From positions 1-64,000 of the forward strand of contig NZ_QTSZ01000053.1 in NCBI RefSeq assembly GCF_003730295.1: DNA of 64,000 bases, given 5' to 3'. The notes beneath the pieces are model-generated. The model had not been told where the DNA came from, made no database searches, and worked only from the letters and a program-made list of their open reading frames with translations. The translations under genes and the position numbers were made by a program. Positions 1 to 6,045 of the stretch are shown here, one piece after another (the stretch's first letter is position 1; each line of letters opens with the position of its first letter). This DNA comes from Ornithinibacillus gellani. Lineage in GTDB: Bacteria; Bacillota; Bacilli; Bacillales; Amphibacillaceae.

Positions 1-48
1 TTGTTCTTTGAATTCTTTAGTGAATGTTCTTCGCTTTCTTTTAGTCAT
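1..48 (-). mobile_element. IS3-family transposase OrfA, N-terminus only (runs off the window)
   Basis: Read on the minus strand, ATG at 48-46 opens a frame of 16 residues, MTKRKRRTFTKEFKEQ, before the window ends. This is the typical basic start of the OrfA helix-turn-helix protein of IS3-family (IS150-like) elements. A strong GGAGGAG ribosome binding site lies just upstream at about 57-63. The element's outer end must lie between this gene and the Nudix fragment, roughly 100-132, but I could not fix its terminal inverted repeat. Family assignment rests on a short stretch, though the motif is very characteristic. Confidence 0.7.
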
Positions 49-132
49 AGTTGATTCTCCTCCAATATCCGTTGAACCAAGTTTATATGACCTTAATGAA
101 TCTGTCTAGTTAAGTATAACCTATCCACAAGC

Positions 133-270
133 GTGACCTTGCAAGAAGGAGAGACAATATCCTACCGTTGGGTTTCACCTCATGATTTTTTAAAGTATAT
201 GGAATCCTCTGCGTGTATCCCAACACAAAGGGAAAGATTAGCCCCATTTATAAATCGTATGACTAAAAAA
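133..270 (+). pseudogene. Nudix hydrolase, C-terminal fragment
   Basis: The frame is open from about 100 to the TAG at 268-270 and reads VTLQEGETISYRWVSPHDFL followed by a short tail ending RMTKK. The pattern of an LQ-E-GE stretch followed by W-V/T-x-x-E/D-F is typical of the C-terminal part of Nudix hydrolases that act on nucleotide-type substrates. The Nudix box itself is missing. The adjacent IS3-type element at the left edge probably removed the 5' part, so this is a dead remnant. Confidence 0.5.
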
Positions 271-331
271 TAGCCTCTGAATCTTTGGATGATGAAAAGC
301 CTTTGCGTCACAAGAGAGGGAGGTAATATAA

Positions 332-411
332 TTGCGGGATAGAGGTGCGGTCGTAATAATCAAAGATAATAAAGTAGCGCTCATTAAAAGAATAACAAAA
401 AACATGGTTTA
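332..411 (+). pseudogene. Nudix hydrolase, N-terminal fragment interrupted by a repeat element
   Basis: TTG at 332, preceded by GAGGGAGG at about 315-322, starts a frame reading LRDRGAVVIIKDNKVALIKR and then ITKNMVY. The RGAVVI...KVALIKR strand pattern is the first beta-strand pair of a Nudix fold. At the TTTA at 408-411 the frame runs into the hairpin-rich repeat, and no Nudix box follows on the far side of the repeats at 724. It is therefore a 5' remnant. It cannot be the same gene as the fragment at 133-270, because the order of the ends is reversed. Confidence 0.55.
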
Positions 412-568
412 TCACAGATTAACTGGCTGTAAGACCCCCACATCCAGAAGTTTTGTTGATAACAGGGTTAGTAAGTGGAGGATCAACAGCCAGTAAAGGC
501 CTGATTGGTTCAACTAACAATCAGTGGGGGGAAGTGCAAAAACCCCCGCTGATTGAAGTTTCACTTTA
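408..568 (+). repeat. ~160-bp hairpin-rich dispersed element, copy A1
   Basis: This copy runs from TTTATCACAGATTAAC to GAAGTTTCACTTTA. Internally ACTGGCTGT pairs with ACAGCCAGT, CTGATTG can pair with the CAATCAG that follows it, and that same CAATCAG plus a G-run can instead pair with the C-run plus CTGATTG near the 3' end. It lies inside the Nudix fragment that starts at 332 and overlaps copy A2 by the shared TTTA. Confidence 0.85.
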
Positions 569-723
569 TCACAGATTAACTGGCTGTAAGATCCCACATC
601 AGGTATTTTTGTTGATAACAAGCATTGTAAGTGGAGGATCAACAGCCAGTAAAGGCCTGATTGGGTCAACTAACAATCCGTGGGGGAAGTGCAAAAACCC
701 CCGCTGATTGAAGTTTCACTTTA
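565..723 (+). repeat. ~160-bp hairpin-rich dispersed element, copy A2
   Basis: This is the second tandem copy, with the same ends as A1 and the same internal stems. The spacer between the first pairing arms differs a little in length and sequence. It ends at TTTA (720-723), 35 bases before the TTG start of the histidine phosphatase gene, so it now forms part of that gene's upstream region. Confidence 0.85.
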
Positions 724-758
724 TTATTGGAACTATATTATAGCCGGAGTGGTGACCA

Positions 759-1319
759 TTGATAACAAATATATATTTTGTACGACATGCACATTCTATT
801 TATGCCCCAAATGAATATGGAAGACCTTTATCAAAACAAGGTTTACTCGATGCAAAAAAAGTGACTAACATATTAAAAAGAGAAAAAATCAATCAAGTAT
901 ATTCAAGCCCATACAAACGGGCACTACAAACAGTTGAAGGAATAGCTAATACCAGGGAAAAAGAAATAATAATTGTAGACGATCTTAAGGAACGGATTTT
1001 AGCTAAAGCCCCGGTGGATGACTTTTCCAAGGCTATAAAAAAGGTATGGTATGAGGAAGATTTTTCATGGGATGGTGGAGAATCAAATCGTATTGCACAA
1101 GCTAGAGGAGTAGATACGTTGTTGCAAATTTTAAATGAACACAAGGGTGAGCAGATAGTCATAGGAACTCACGGTAATATCATGGTTTTGATGATGAATT
1201 ATTTTGATCATCAATATGGATTTGAATTCTGGAAAAGACTCACCATGCCAGATATATATAGATTATCCTTTCGTGATAGTACACTTGTTAAGGTTAATAG
1301 GCTATGGGGAGAGCGTTAA
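759..1319 (+). CDS. Histidine phosphatase family protein (phosphoglycerate-mutase-like)
   Basis: This 186-residue protein opens with the strand-loop YFVRHAHSIY, the family's RHG motif in an RHA form, with the catalytic histidine at about residue 10. The fold's second histidine is in VIGTHGNI (about residue 139), and the arginine in SSPYKRALQT (about residue 54) is the usual phosphate contact. Members remove phosphate from small metabolites or proteins through a phosphohistidine intermediate; the substrate here is unknown. The start is TTG, with GCCGGAG about 8 bases upstream. Its nearest upstream sequence is the repeat pair at 408-723, so its native promoter may have been displaced. Confidence 0.8.
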   Translation: MITNIYFVRHAHSIYAPNEYGRPLSKQGLLDAKKVTNILKREKINQVYSSPYKRALQTVEGIANTREKEIIIVDDLKERILAKAPVDDFSKAIKKVWYEEDFSWDGGESNRIAQARGVDTLLQILNEHKGEQIVIGTHGNIMVLMMNYFDHQYGFEFWKRLTMPDIYRLSFRDSTLVKVNRLWGER

Positions 1320-1390
1320 ATATCCAAAGATATGAAAATGTTAATGAACAACATGGTATAAATCAATTTTTCCTATTGTACTAAGAATGT

Positions 1391-1413
1391 ATATATGATA
1401 ATATGTTCATATA
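1391..1413. promoter_or_regulatory. Operator for the CzrA/SmtB-type regulator (first copy)
   Basis: The sequence ATATATGATAATATGTTCAT with the following ATAA is an imperfect inverted repeat (ATATGA...TCATAT), as expected of ArsR/SmtB metal-sensor operators. It lies 18 bases before the sensor start at 1432. An almost identical site precedes the metal ATPase at 1813-1836, which is good evidence of shared autoregulation. Confidence 0.7.
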
Positions 1414-1431
1414 AGGAAGGAAGTGTGATAG

Positions 1432-1752
1432 ATGGAGGAAAAGGATAAAGACGTGATGGAAACGGATTTGGATGAAGAAACGTTATTCATTGTTTCTCAA
1501 ACCTTTAAAGCACTCGGTGATCCAACGAGGATTAGAATTCTGCATTTACTTTATCAAAAGGAATGCTCTGTGAATGAAATAGCCGATATTTTAGATTTAG
1601 GTCAATCTACTGTTTCTCATCAATTACGCTTTTTAAAAAATTTACGATTGGTAAAAAATCGACGAGCTGGAACGACTATGTTTTATTCACATGATGATAA
1701 ACACGTCATACAAATATTAGAGCAAATGATAGCACACGCGCGCCACACGTAA
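1432..1752 (+). CDS. czrA: ArsR/SmtB-family metal-sensing repressor, CzrA type
   Basis: This 106-residue winged-helix protein has the ArsR core [16 protein letters not shown] and the recognition helix QSTVSHQL. The last helix holds the zinc site of the CzrA/SmtB class with exact spacing: D89-x-H91, then H102 and H105. That corresponds to D84/H86/H97/H100 of Staphylococcus CzrA. Proteins with this site release DNA when they bind zinc or cobalt. A matching operator lies before it and another before the P1B-4 ATPase just downstream, so it very probably represses itself and that pump. A hairpin terminator separates the two genes. The metal is inferred from the site; the ATPase class leaves cobalt, zinc or ferrous iron possible. 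Confidence 0.85.
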   Translation: MEEKDKDVMETDLDEETLFIVSQTFKALGDPTRIRILHLLYQKECSVNEIADILDLGQSTVSHQLRFLKNLRLVKNRRAGTTMFYSHDDKHVIQILEQMIAHARHT

Positions 1753-1782
1753 TATAGGAAGAAACCAGTTACATAAGCGGAA

Positions 1783-1806
1783 AATCCCCCAAAATGGGGA
1801 GTTTTT
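1783..1806 (+). terminator. Rho-independent terminator after the CzrA-type gene
   Basis: The hairpin TCCCC-caaaat-GGGGA is followed by GTTTTT. It separates the sensor from the ATPase, which has its own operator. Confidence 0.75.
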
Positions 1807-1812
1807 ACATCC

Positions 1813-1836
1813 TATATATGACTATATGCTCATATA
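1813..1836. promoter_or_regulatory. Operator for the CzrA/SmtB-type regulator (second copy)
   Basis: TATATATGACTATATGCTCA with the following TATA repeats the site before the sensor gene (shared ATATGA-n-TATATG-n-TCATATA). It sits between the terminator and the ATPase start at 1897. Confidence 0.7.
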
Positions 1837-1896
1837 ATGTTATTCGATATGAAATGATTACTTACATTATTTTACAGATAAAGGAGTGTTATTTAC

Positions 1897-3840
1897 ATGA
1901 GTAAATTCGTAAAAGATGATCATCCACATGGACACAATCACGAGCATGAACATGAATGTGACCATAGCCACGGAGGCAAAAAGGAAGTTATTTTATTTTT
2001 CACTGGTATAGCTGCCTTCTTGATTGCCTTATTTGTAAACGGTGGTGCAATCCAGGCCGCTTTATTTATTACTTCTTTAGTATTATCTGGCTATCACATT
2101 ATTATGGAAGGGATTTTGGACACATTTAGGCAAACGATTAAACGGAAAAAGTTCATGCCAAATATTCATATTTTGATGACGCTGGCTGCAGTTGGTGCTG
2201 TCATAATTGGTGAATATATGGAAGCCGCTCTATTAATACTTATTTTTGGCGGGGCACATTTTTTGGAGCATTATGCTGAGGATAAGAGCAATAAAGAAAT
2301 CACGAATTTAATTAAAATCAACCCTACGACGGCAAGAAGAGTCATTGAAAATGGGAAAACGGAAATTGTTGATGTGGCTGAATTGCGGATAGGGGATAAA
2401 CTTTCTGTCCTCAATGGAGATCAGATCCCGACTGACGGCATCGTGGTCTCGGGAACGAGTGCGGTGGATCAATCGTCAATTACCGGTGAGAGCATTCCTG
2501 TAGAGAAACAGGCAGGAGATGTATTATATGGCAGTACGATGAATGGCGCGGGCACATTAATGATGGAAGTAACGAAAGATAGCTCGGAAACAGTTATATC
2601 TAAAATTATTGAATTGGTGAGCCAAACCAAAAACAATATGTCAAAAACAGCTGCTTTTATCAAAAAGATAGAGCCGATCTACGTTACGATTGTCTTGTTT
2701 CTTACACCGATATTCTTTTTATTAGGTTACCTTGTTATGCACTGGTCGGCCTACGATAGCTTTTACCGAACGATGGTATTTTTGATTGCTACGTCACCTT
2801 GTGCACTTGCGGTTACAGATATCCCGGCAACTCTTTCTGCAATCAGTAATTTGGCAAAACGAGGCGTATTATTTAAAGGTGGATCGTATTTATCCAATTT
2901 ATCTGATTTAACAGCTGTTGCTTTCGATAAAACAGGTACATTAACAACAGGAAAACCTGTAGTGACAGAGGTTTATTTTGGCGGAGAAACAACAGAAATA
3001 CAGCAGCAGGAATTTGAAAAAATAATTGTGTCTATGGAAAGCAAATCAAATCATCCGCTTGCAGAGGCAATCATGAAATATTATGCTGCCGTTGCGACCA
3101 TCGAACTTGAGGTAGAGAATGTCCTTGGTGTAGGTTTAATTGCCAGAGCAGAGGATACAACGTATAAAATTGGTAAGCCTAATTCATATCATACGATTCC
3201 AGCGGATATCCAAAATCAAACAACACAGTTGGAAAACGAAGGAAAGACAGTCGTGTATTTTGGAACAGAAGATACAGTGCTAGCATTACTTGCCATTCAA
3301 GATATTCCTAAAGAAACATCTAAAGCTGCCATTCAATATTTTAAGAAGCAACAAATTCATACCGTGATGTTAACAGGGGATGCCAAGAGGACAGGTGAGG
3401 CAATCGGTCGTCAACTAGCGATTGATGAAGTACGTGGAAATGTAATGCCAGAAGAAAAAGCAACCATTATTTCCGAATTGAAGAAGACATATCCCGTGAT
3501 GGCAATGGTAGGTGACGGTGTAAATGATGCACCAGCACTTGTAACGGCAGATATTGGTGTAGCAATGGGAGAAGGAACGGATATTGCAATCGACGTTGCA
3601 GACGCCGTATTAATGAAAAATGATCTTTCAAAATTTGCTTATACTCACAGATTGGCTAAAAAGCTCAGAAAAATAGTCTGGCAAAATATTACTTTTGCTT
3701 TAGCGGTTGTTGTTCTTTTGGTTGTATCCAATGTCATTGGTCAAATGAATATGACGCTTGCAGTTATTTTTCATGAAGGTAGTACATTGGCAGTCATTTT
3801 TAATGGACTAAGATTGTTAAAAGGGATTAAAGAAATATAG
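1897..3840 (+). CDS. P1B-4-type heavy-metal-transporting P-type ATPase (CoaT/ZosA/PfeT-like)
   Basis: This 647-residue membrane pump begins with a His-rich tail (HPHGHNHEHEHECDHSHGG) instead of an HMA domain. The transmembrane metal site is SPC (S300-P-C302), not CPC, and the last helix carries HEGST. These two signatures define the P1B-4 subgroup, whose members export cobalt, ferrous iron or zinc. The phosphorylated aspartate is D344 of DKTGT; the TGES actuator loop and the GDGVNDAP hinge are intact. Length fits the family. The CzrA-type operator upstream and the sensor gene before it suggest metal-induced expression. The substrate cannot be read from sequence. Confidence 0.88.
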   Translation: MSKFVKDDHPHGHNHEHEHECDHSHGGKKEVILFFTGIAAFLIALFVNGGAIQAALFITSLVLSGYHIIMEGILDTFRQTIKRKKFMPNIHILMTLAAVGAVIIGEYMEAALLILIFGGAHFLEHYAEDKSNKEITNLIKINPTTARRVIENGKTEIVDVAELRIGDKLSVLNGDQIPTDGIVVSGTSAVDQSSITGESIPVEKQAGDVLYGSTMNGAGTLMMEVTKDSSETVISKIIELVSQTKNNMSKTAAFIKKIEPIYVTIVLFLTPIFFLLGYLVMHWSAYDSFYRTMVFLIATSPCALAVTDIPATLSAISNLAKRGVLFKGGSYLSNLSDLTAVAFDKTGTLTTGKPVVTEVYFGGETTEIQQQEFEKIIVSMESKSNHPLAEAIMKYYAAVATIELEVENVLGVGLIARAEDTTYKIGKPNSYHTIPADIQNQTTQLENEGKTVVYFGTEDTVLALLAIQDIPKETSKAAIQYFKKQQIHTVMLTGDAKRTGEAIGRQLAIDEVRGNVMPEEKATIISELKKTYPVMAMVGDGVNDAPALVTADIGVAMGEGTDIAIDVADAVLMKNDLSKFAYTHRLAKKLRKIVWQNITFALAVVVLLVVSNVIGQMNMTLAVIFHEGSTLAVIFNGLRLLKGIKEI

Positions 3841-3892
3841 TTATTGTCTCGTATAAAAATGACAATAAGTGAAACGATAATGAGCACGACAC

Positions 3893-3922
3893 TTGAAATA
3901 CTATACAGGGGTATTGTATAAT
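3893..3922 (+). promoter_or_regulatory. Sigma-A promoter with overlapping CsoR operator
   Basis: TTGAAA (3893-3898) and TATAAT (3917-3922) are 18 bases apart. Between and over them lies ATACTATACAGGGGTATTGT, the GC-centred inverted repeat bound by CsoR. Copper should relieve repression of the copZ gene downstream. Confidence 0.8.
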
Positions 3923-3954
3923 GAAATCGAAATAAAAAATAGGAGGTTATGATG

Positions 3955-4164
3955 ATGGAACAAATTACACTACAGGTACAAGGTATGTCATGTGGTCATT
4001 GCGTTAATTCAATTGAAGGAAGTGTAGGTAAACTAAAAGGTGTTGCATCTGTCCAGGTGCATTTAGATAAAGGTACTGTTGATATTGAATTTGATGCAAA
4101 TGCAGTGAGCTTGGAAGATATTAAAAATGAAATTGAAGAGCAAGGATATGACGTTGCCGCATAA
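3955..4164 (+). CDS. copZ: CopZ-like copper chaperone
   Basis: This HMA-domain protein of 69 residues carries the copper ligand loop GMSCGHC near the N-terminus and ends with the usual GYDV. CopZ delivers Cu(I) in the cytoplasm to CopA. Three in-frame ATGs occur in a row (3949, 3952, 3955); I chose 3955 because AGGAGG at 3941-3946 is then 8 bases away. It has its own CsoR-type promoter and a strong terminator, so it is monocistronic and separate from the copZ-copA-csoR block downstream. Two more CopZ-like genes lie in the window. Confidence 0.88.
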   Translation: MEQITLQVQGMSCGHCVNSIEGSVGKLKGVASVQVHLDKGTVDIEFDANAVSLEDIKNEIEEQGYDVAA

Positions 4165-4182
4165 ATAGATGAACGCACATTA

Positions 4183-4218
4183 TAAAATAATCATGCCGTT
4201 ATTGGCATGATTATTTTA
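4183..4218. terminator. Rho-independent terminator after copZ
   Basis: A long perfect hairpin, AAAATAATCATGCC paired with GGCATGATTATTTT, ends in a T-run. The A/T symmetry allows termination from either direction. Confidence 0.85.
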
Positions 4219-4298
4219 TATACCGCTACGATGTATTTTATATCAAATCGCATCGCTGAGGCATGATGTGTATGCTAATGATTTAGGAGGCGAAAAAC

Positions 4299-4967
4299 AT
4301 GGAACATCATCACAATCATCATCACCATCAAGGTGTAAGTGAAATAACTCCAGTAGTAAGTTATGACCAAGGAAAGCTAACAATTGAAATAAAGGATAAT
4401 AACGGATACATTCCGGAGTTGCAAACTTCTCATGAAAAACATATGCATCTGATCATCATGAGCTCTGATTTACAGGATTATTATCATCTGCACCCGGAAA
4501 AACATACGGAAGGGGTGTATGTACAAAAGGTTGACTTGCCGGAGGGCAACTACAACGCATTTGTTGATATAAATCCTAAAAATCATAATTATGCAGTTAC
4601 ACCAATCCATTTGAAAGTTGGCAGTGTTGCAGACGAACAAATCAATAAACTAAAGGTTGATACGAAATTAACGAAAACAGTTAAAGGTAAGACGGTTGAA
4701 TTAATTACGGATTCAATAAAAGTGAATAAAGAAGTAACATTCACATTTGACGTTAAGGGAAATACACCAGAGCCTTATTTAGGTGCATTAGGGCATGTTG
4801 TTATCACCGATGAAAAGGGGCACCAATTTATCCATGTGCACCCATTATCTGTAAATGAAACGACTTTTGTTACGCAATTTGATGAACGCGGCATTTATAA
4901 GATGTGGGTAGAATTTAAGTTTGATGGTACTGTACATGCTTATCCGTTTGTCATAGAAGTTTTATAA
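4299..4967 (+). CDS. His-rich conserved protein of copper loci, YtkA-like fold suspected
   Basis: This 222-residue protein has a His-rich N-terminus (HHHNHHHH), a central EKHMHLIIMS...YYHLHPE segment and a C-terminal HQFIHVHPL segment, giving repeated H-x-H metal-ligand-like pairs. There is no signal peptide and no membrane segment, so as annotated it is cytoplasmic. Proteins of this look are often found beside copper genes and contain beta-sandwich domains like YtkA/FixH; that link is from memory of the family and not proven here. It stands between two copper genes and has an AGGAGG ribosome binding site. A role in binding copper or another soft metal is inferred. Confidence 0.55.
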   Translation: MEHHHNHHHHQGVSEITPVVSYDQGKLTIEIKDNNGYIPELQTSHEKHMHLIIMSSDLQDYYHLHPEKHTEGVYVQKVDLPEGNYNAFVDINPKNHNYAVTPIHLKVGSVADEQINKLKVDTKLTKTVKGKTVELITDSIKVNKEVTFTFDVKGNTPEPYLGALGHVVITDEKGHQFIHVHPLSVNETTFVTQFDERGIYKMWVEFKFDGTVHAYPFVIEVL

Positions 4968-5036
4968 TTGAAAAATAAATGAAGGCCATGCACAAAATAA
5001 GCTGCATGGCTTCTGTGTGGGAAAGGAATGGAGCAG

Positions 5037-5318
5037 ATGAAAAACAAGATACAATTAGAGCTATATACACGTCCAACCTGCTCAGATTGCCAAGCAGGGA
5101 AAGCATTTTTAAAAAAACATCATATTTCTTATATCAATCACGATTTATCAGAGCATCCTGAAAAGGAAAAGGATCTAAGAAAACTAACGGGGACCCGAAT
5201 TGTTCCAGCTTTTGTGTGGAAAGAGAAATCTTTAAAAGGGCTGCTTCGTAAGCCGAACGTCTTGATTGGTTTTGAAAATCATGTAGATGAAATTAAAAAA
5301 ATTCTAGATATAAAGTAA
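5037..5318 (+). CDS. Glutaredoxin-family thiol protein
   Basis: This small protein of about 93 residues has a thioredoxin fold: strand LELYTRPTCSDC with the redox pair CSDC, and the cis-proline segment TRIVPAFVW. The family reduces disulfides or handles glutathione-like thiols. I start it at ATG 5037 because AAAGGA (5022-5027) is then correctly spaced; the upstream ATG at 5028 touches that site. The C-terminal part is basic and longer than in a minimal glutaredoxin. Its place among copper genes fits thiol protection, but that is inference. Confidence 0.7.
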   Translation: MKNKIQLELYTRPTCSDCQAGKAFLKKHHISYINHDLSEHPEKEKDLRKLTGTRIVPAFVWKEKSLKGLLRKPNVLIGFENHVDEIKKILDIK

Positions 5319-5344
5319 AGGTAACTCATTTGAAAGTAGAAAGT

Positions 5345-5501
5345 TTTATCACAGATTAACTGGCTGTAAGCCCCCACTTTGAGAATTTTTGTTGATACGA
5401 AGAATTGTAATCGGGGCAACAGCCAGTAAAGGCCTGATTGGTTCAACTAACAATCAGTTGGGGGAAGTGCGAAAACCCCCACTGATTGAAGTTTCACTTT
5501 A
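5345..5501 (+). repeat. ~160-bp hairpin-rich dispersed element, copy B1
   Basis: This copy runs from TTTATCACAG to GTTTCACTTTA, with the ACTGGCTGT/ACAGCCAGT stem and the two alternative CAATCAG stems. It is the first of a tandem pair between the glutaredoxin-like gene and the copper promoter. Confidence 0.85.
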
Positions 5502-5654
5502 TCACAGATTAACTGGCTGTAAGCCCCCACTTTGAGAATTTTTGTTGATACGAAGAATTGTAACTGGGGGCAACAGCCAGTAAAGGCCTGATTGGTTCAA
5601 CTAACAATCAGTTGGGGGAAGTGCAAAACCCCCACTGATTGAAGTTTCACTTTA
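5498..5654 (+). repeat. ~160-bp hairpin-rich dispersed element, copy B2
   Basis: This second copy is nearly identical to B1 and shares the TTTA junction with it. It ends 27 bases before the -35 box of the copZ-copA-csoR promoter. B1 and B2 resemble each other more than they resemble A1/A2, which suggests local duplication. Confidence 0.85.
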
Positions 5655-5681
5655 CGTGATATGAATGAATAAATTTATTCA

Positions 5682-5711
5682 TTGACATACCATACAGGGG
5701 TATGGTAGCAT
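5682..5711 (+). promoter_or_regulatory. CsoR-controlled promoter of copZ-copA-csoR
   Basis: TTGACA (5682-5687) overlaps the near-perfect inverted repeat TACCATACAGGGGTATGGTA (5688-5707), the classic CsoR operator. The -10 box is weak, perhaps TAGCAT at 5706-5711. Confidence 0.85.
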
Positions 5712-5745
5712 GGAATTATAAAGTAATTAGGAGGTATTTCATAAA

Positions 5746-5949
5746 ATGAAAGAAACAATAAAAGTAGCAGGAATGACTTGTGGTTGTTGTGTTGGAAAAG
5801 TAGAAAATCGCATCCATGAATTGGATGGCATTTCTTCTATTAAAATAGATTTAGATAAATCAGAAGTTCAAGTAGATTTTAGTGATGCTGCTGTATCATT
5901 AGATGAAATTAAGGACAAAATTAAACGAGAAGGATATCAAGTTGATTAA
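5746..5949 (+). CDS. copZ: CopZ-like HMA-domain protein with a CGCC motif
   Basis: This HMA protein of 67 residues is first in the copZ-copA-csoR block. Its ligand loop is GMTCGCC: the usual copper pair CxxC is present (C12, C15) but the residue between them is also cysteine (C14), where CopZ normally has histidine. The rest of the fold and the terminal GYQV are normal. An AGGAGGT site precedes the ATG. It should deliver Cu(I) to the CopA encoded next; the extra thiol might change affinity or dimer formation, which is inference. Confidence 0.85.
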   Translation: MKETIKVAGMTCGCCVGKVENRIHELDGISSIKIDLDKSEVQVDFSDAAVSLDEIKDKIKREGYQVD

Positions 5950-6009
5950 TAGGAAATGGGGAATGAAAAGAGGATTGTACCAAAAGGTATGATCTTTCTT
6001 TTCAAAAAT

Positions 6010-6030
6010 ATTATACCCCTATACCGTATT
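6010..6030. promoter_or_regulatory. Internal CsoR-type operator between copZ and copA
   Basis: TTATACCCCTATACCGTATT is, on the minus strand, AATACGGTATAGGGGTATAA, which matches the other CsoR sites here. It lies in the 96-base gap between copZ and copA. I see no strong promoter over it, so it may be a secondary control site. Confidence 0.6.
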
Positions 6031-6045
6031 AGGAGGGATGAAAAA

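Noticed and set aside
453-707. Open reading frame of 84 codons
   Set aside because: It lies entirely within the two tandem repeat copies A1/A2, and its protein is itself a repeat (GGSTASKGLIGSTNN twice). It is a by-product of the element.
5956-6045. Earlier start for CopA adding 30 residues
   Set aside because: The added part crosses a CsoR-type operator, is not CopA-like and lacks a ribosome binding site; ATG 6046 has a strong one.
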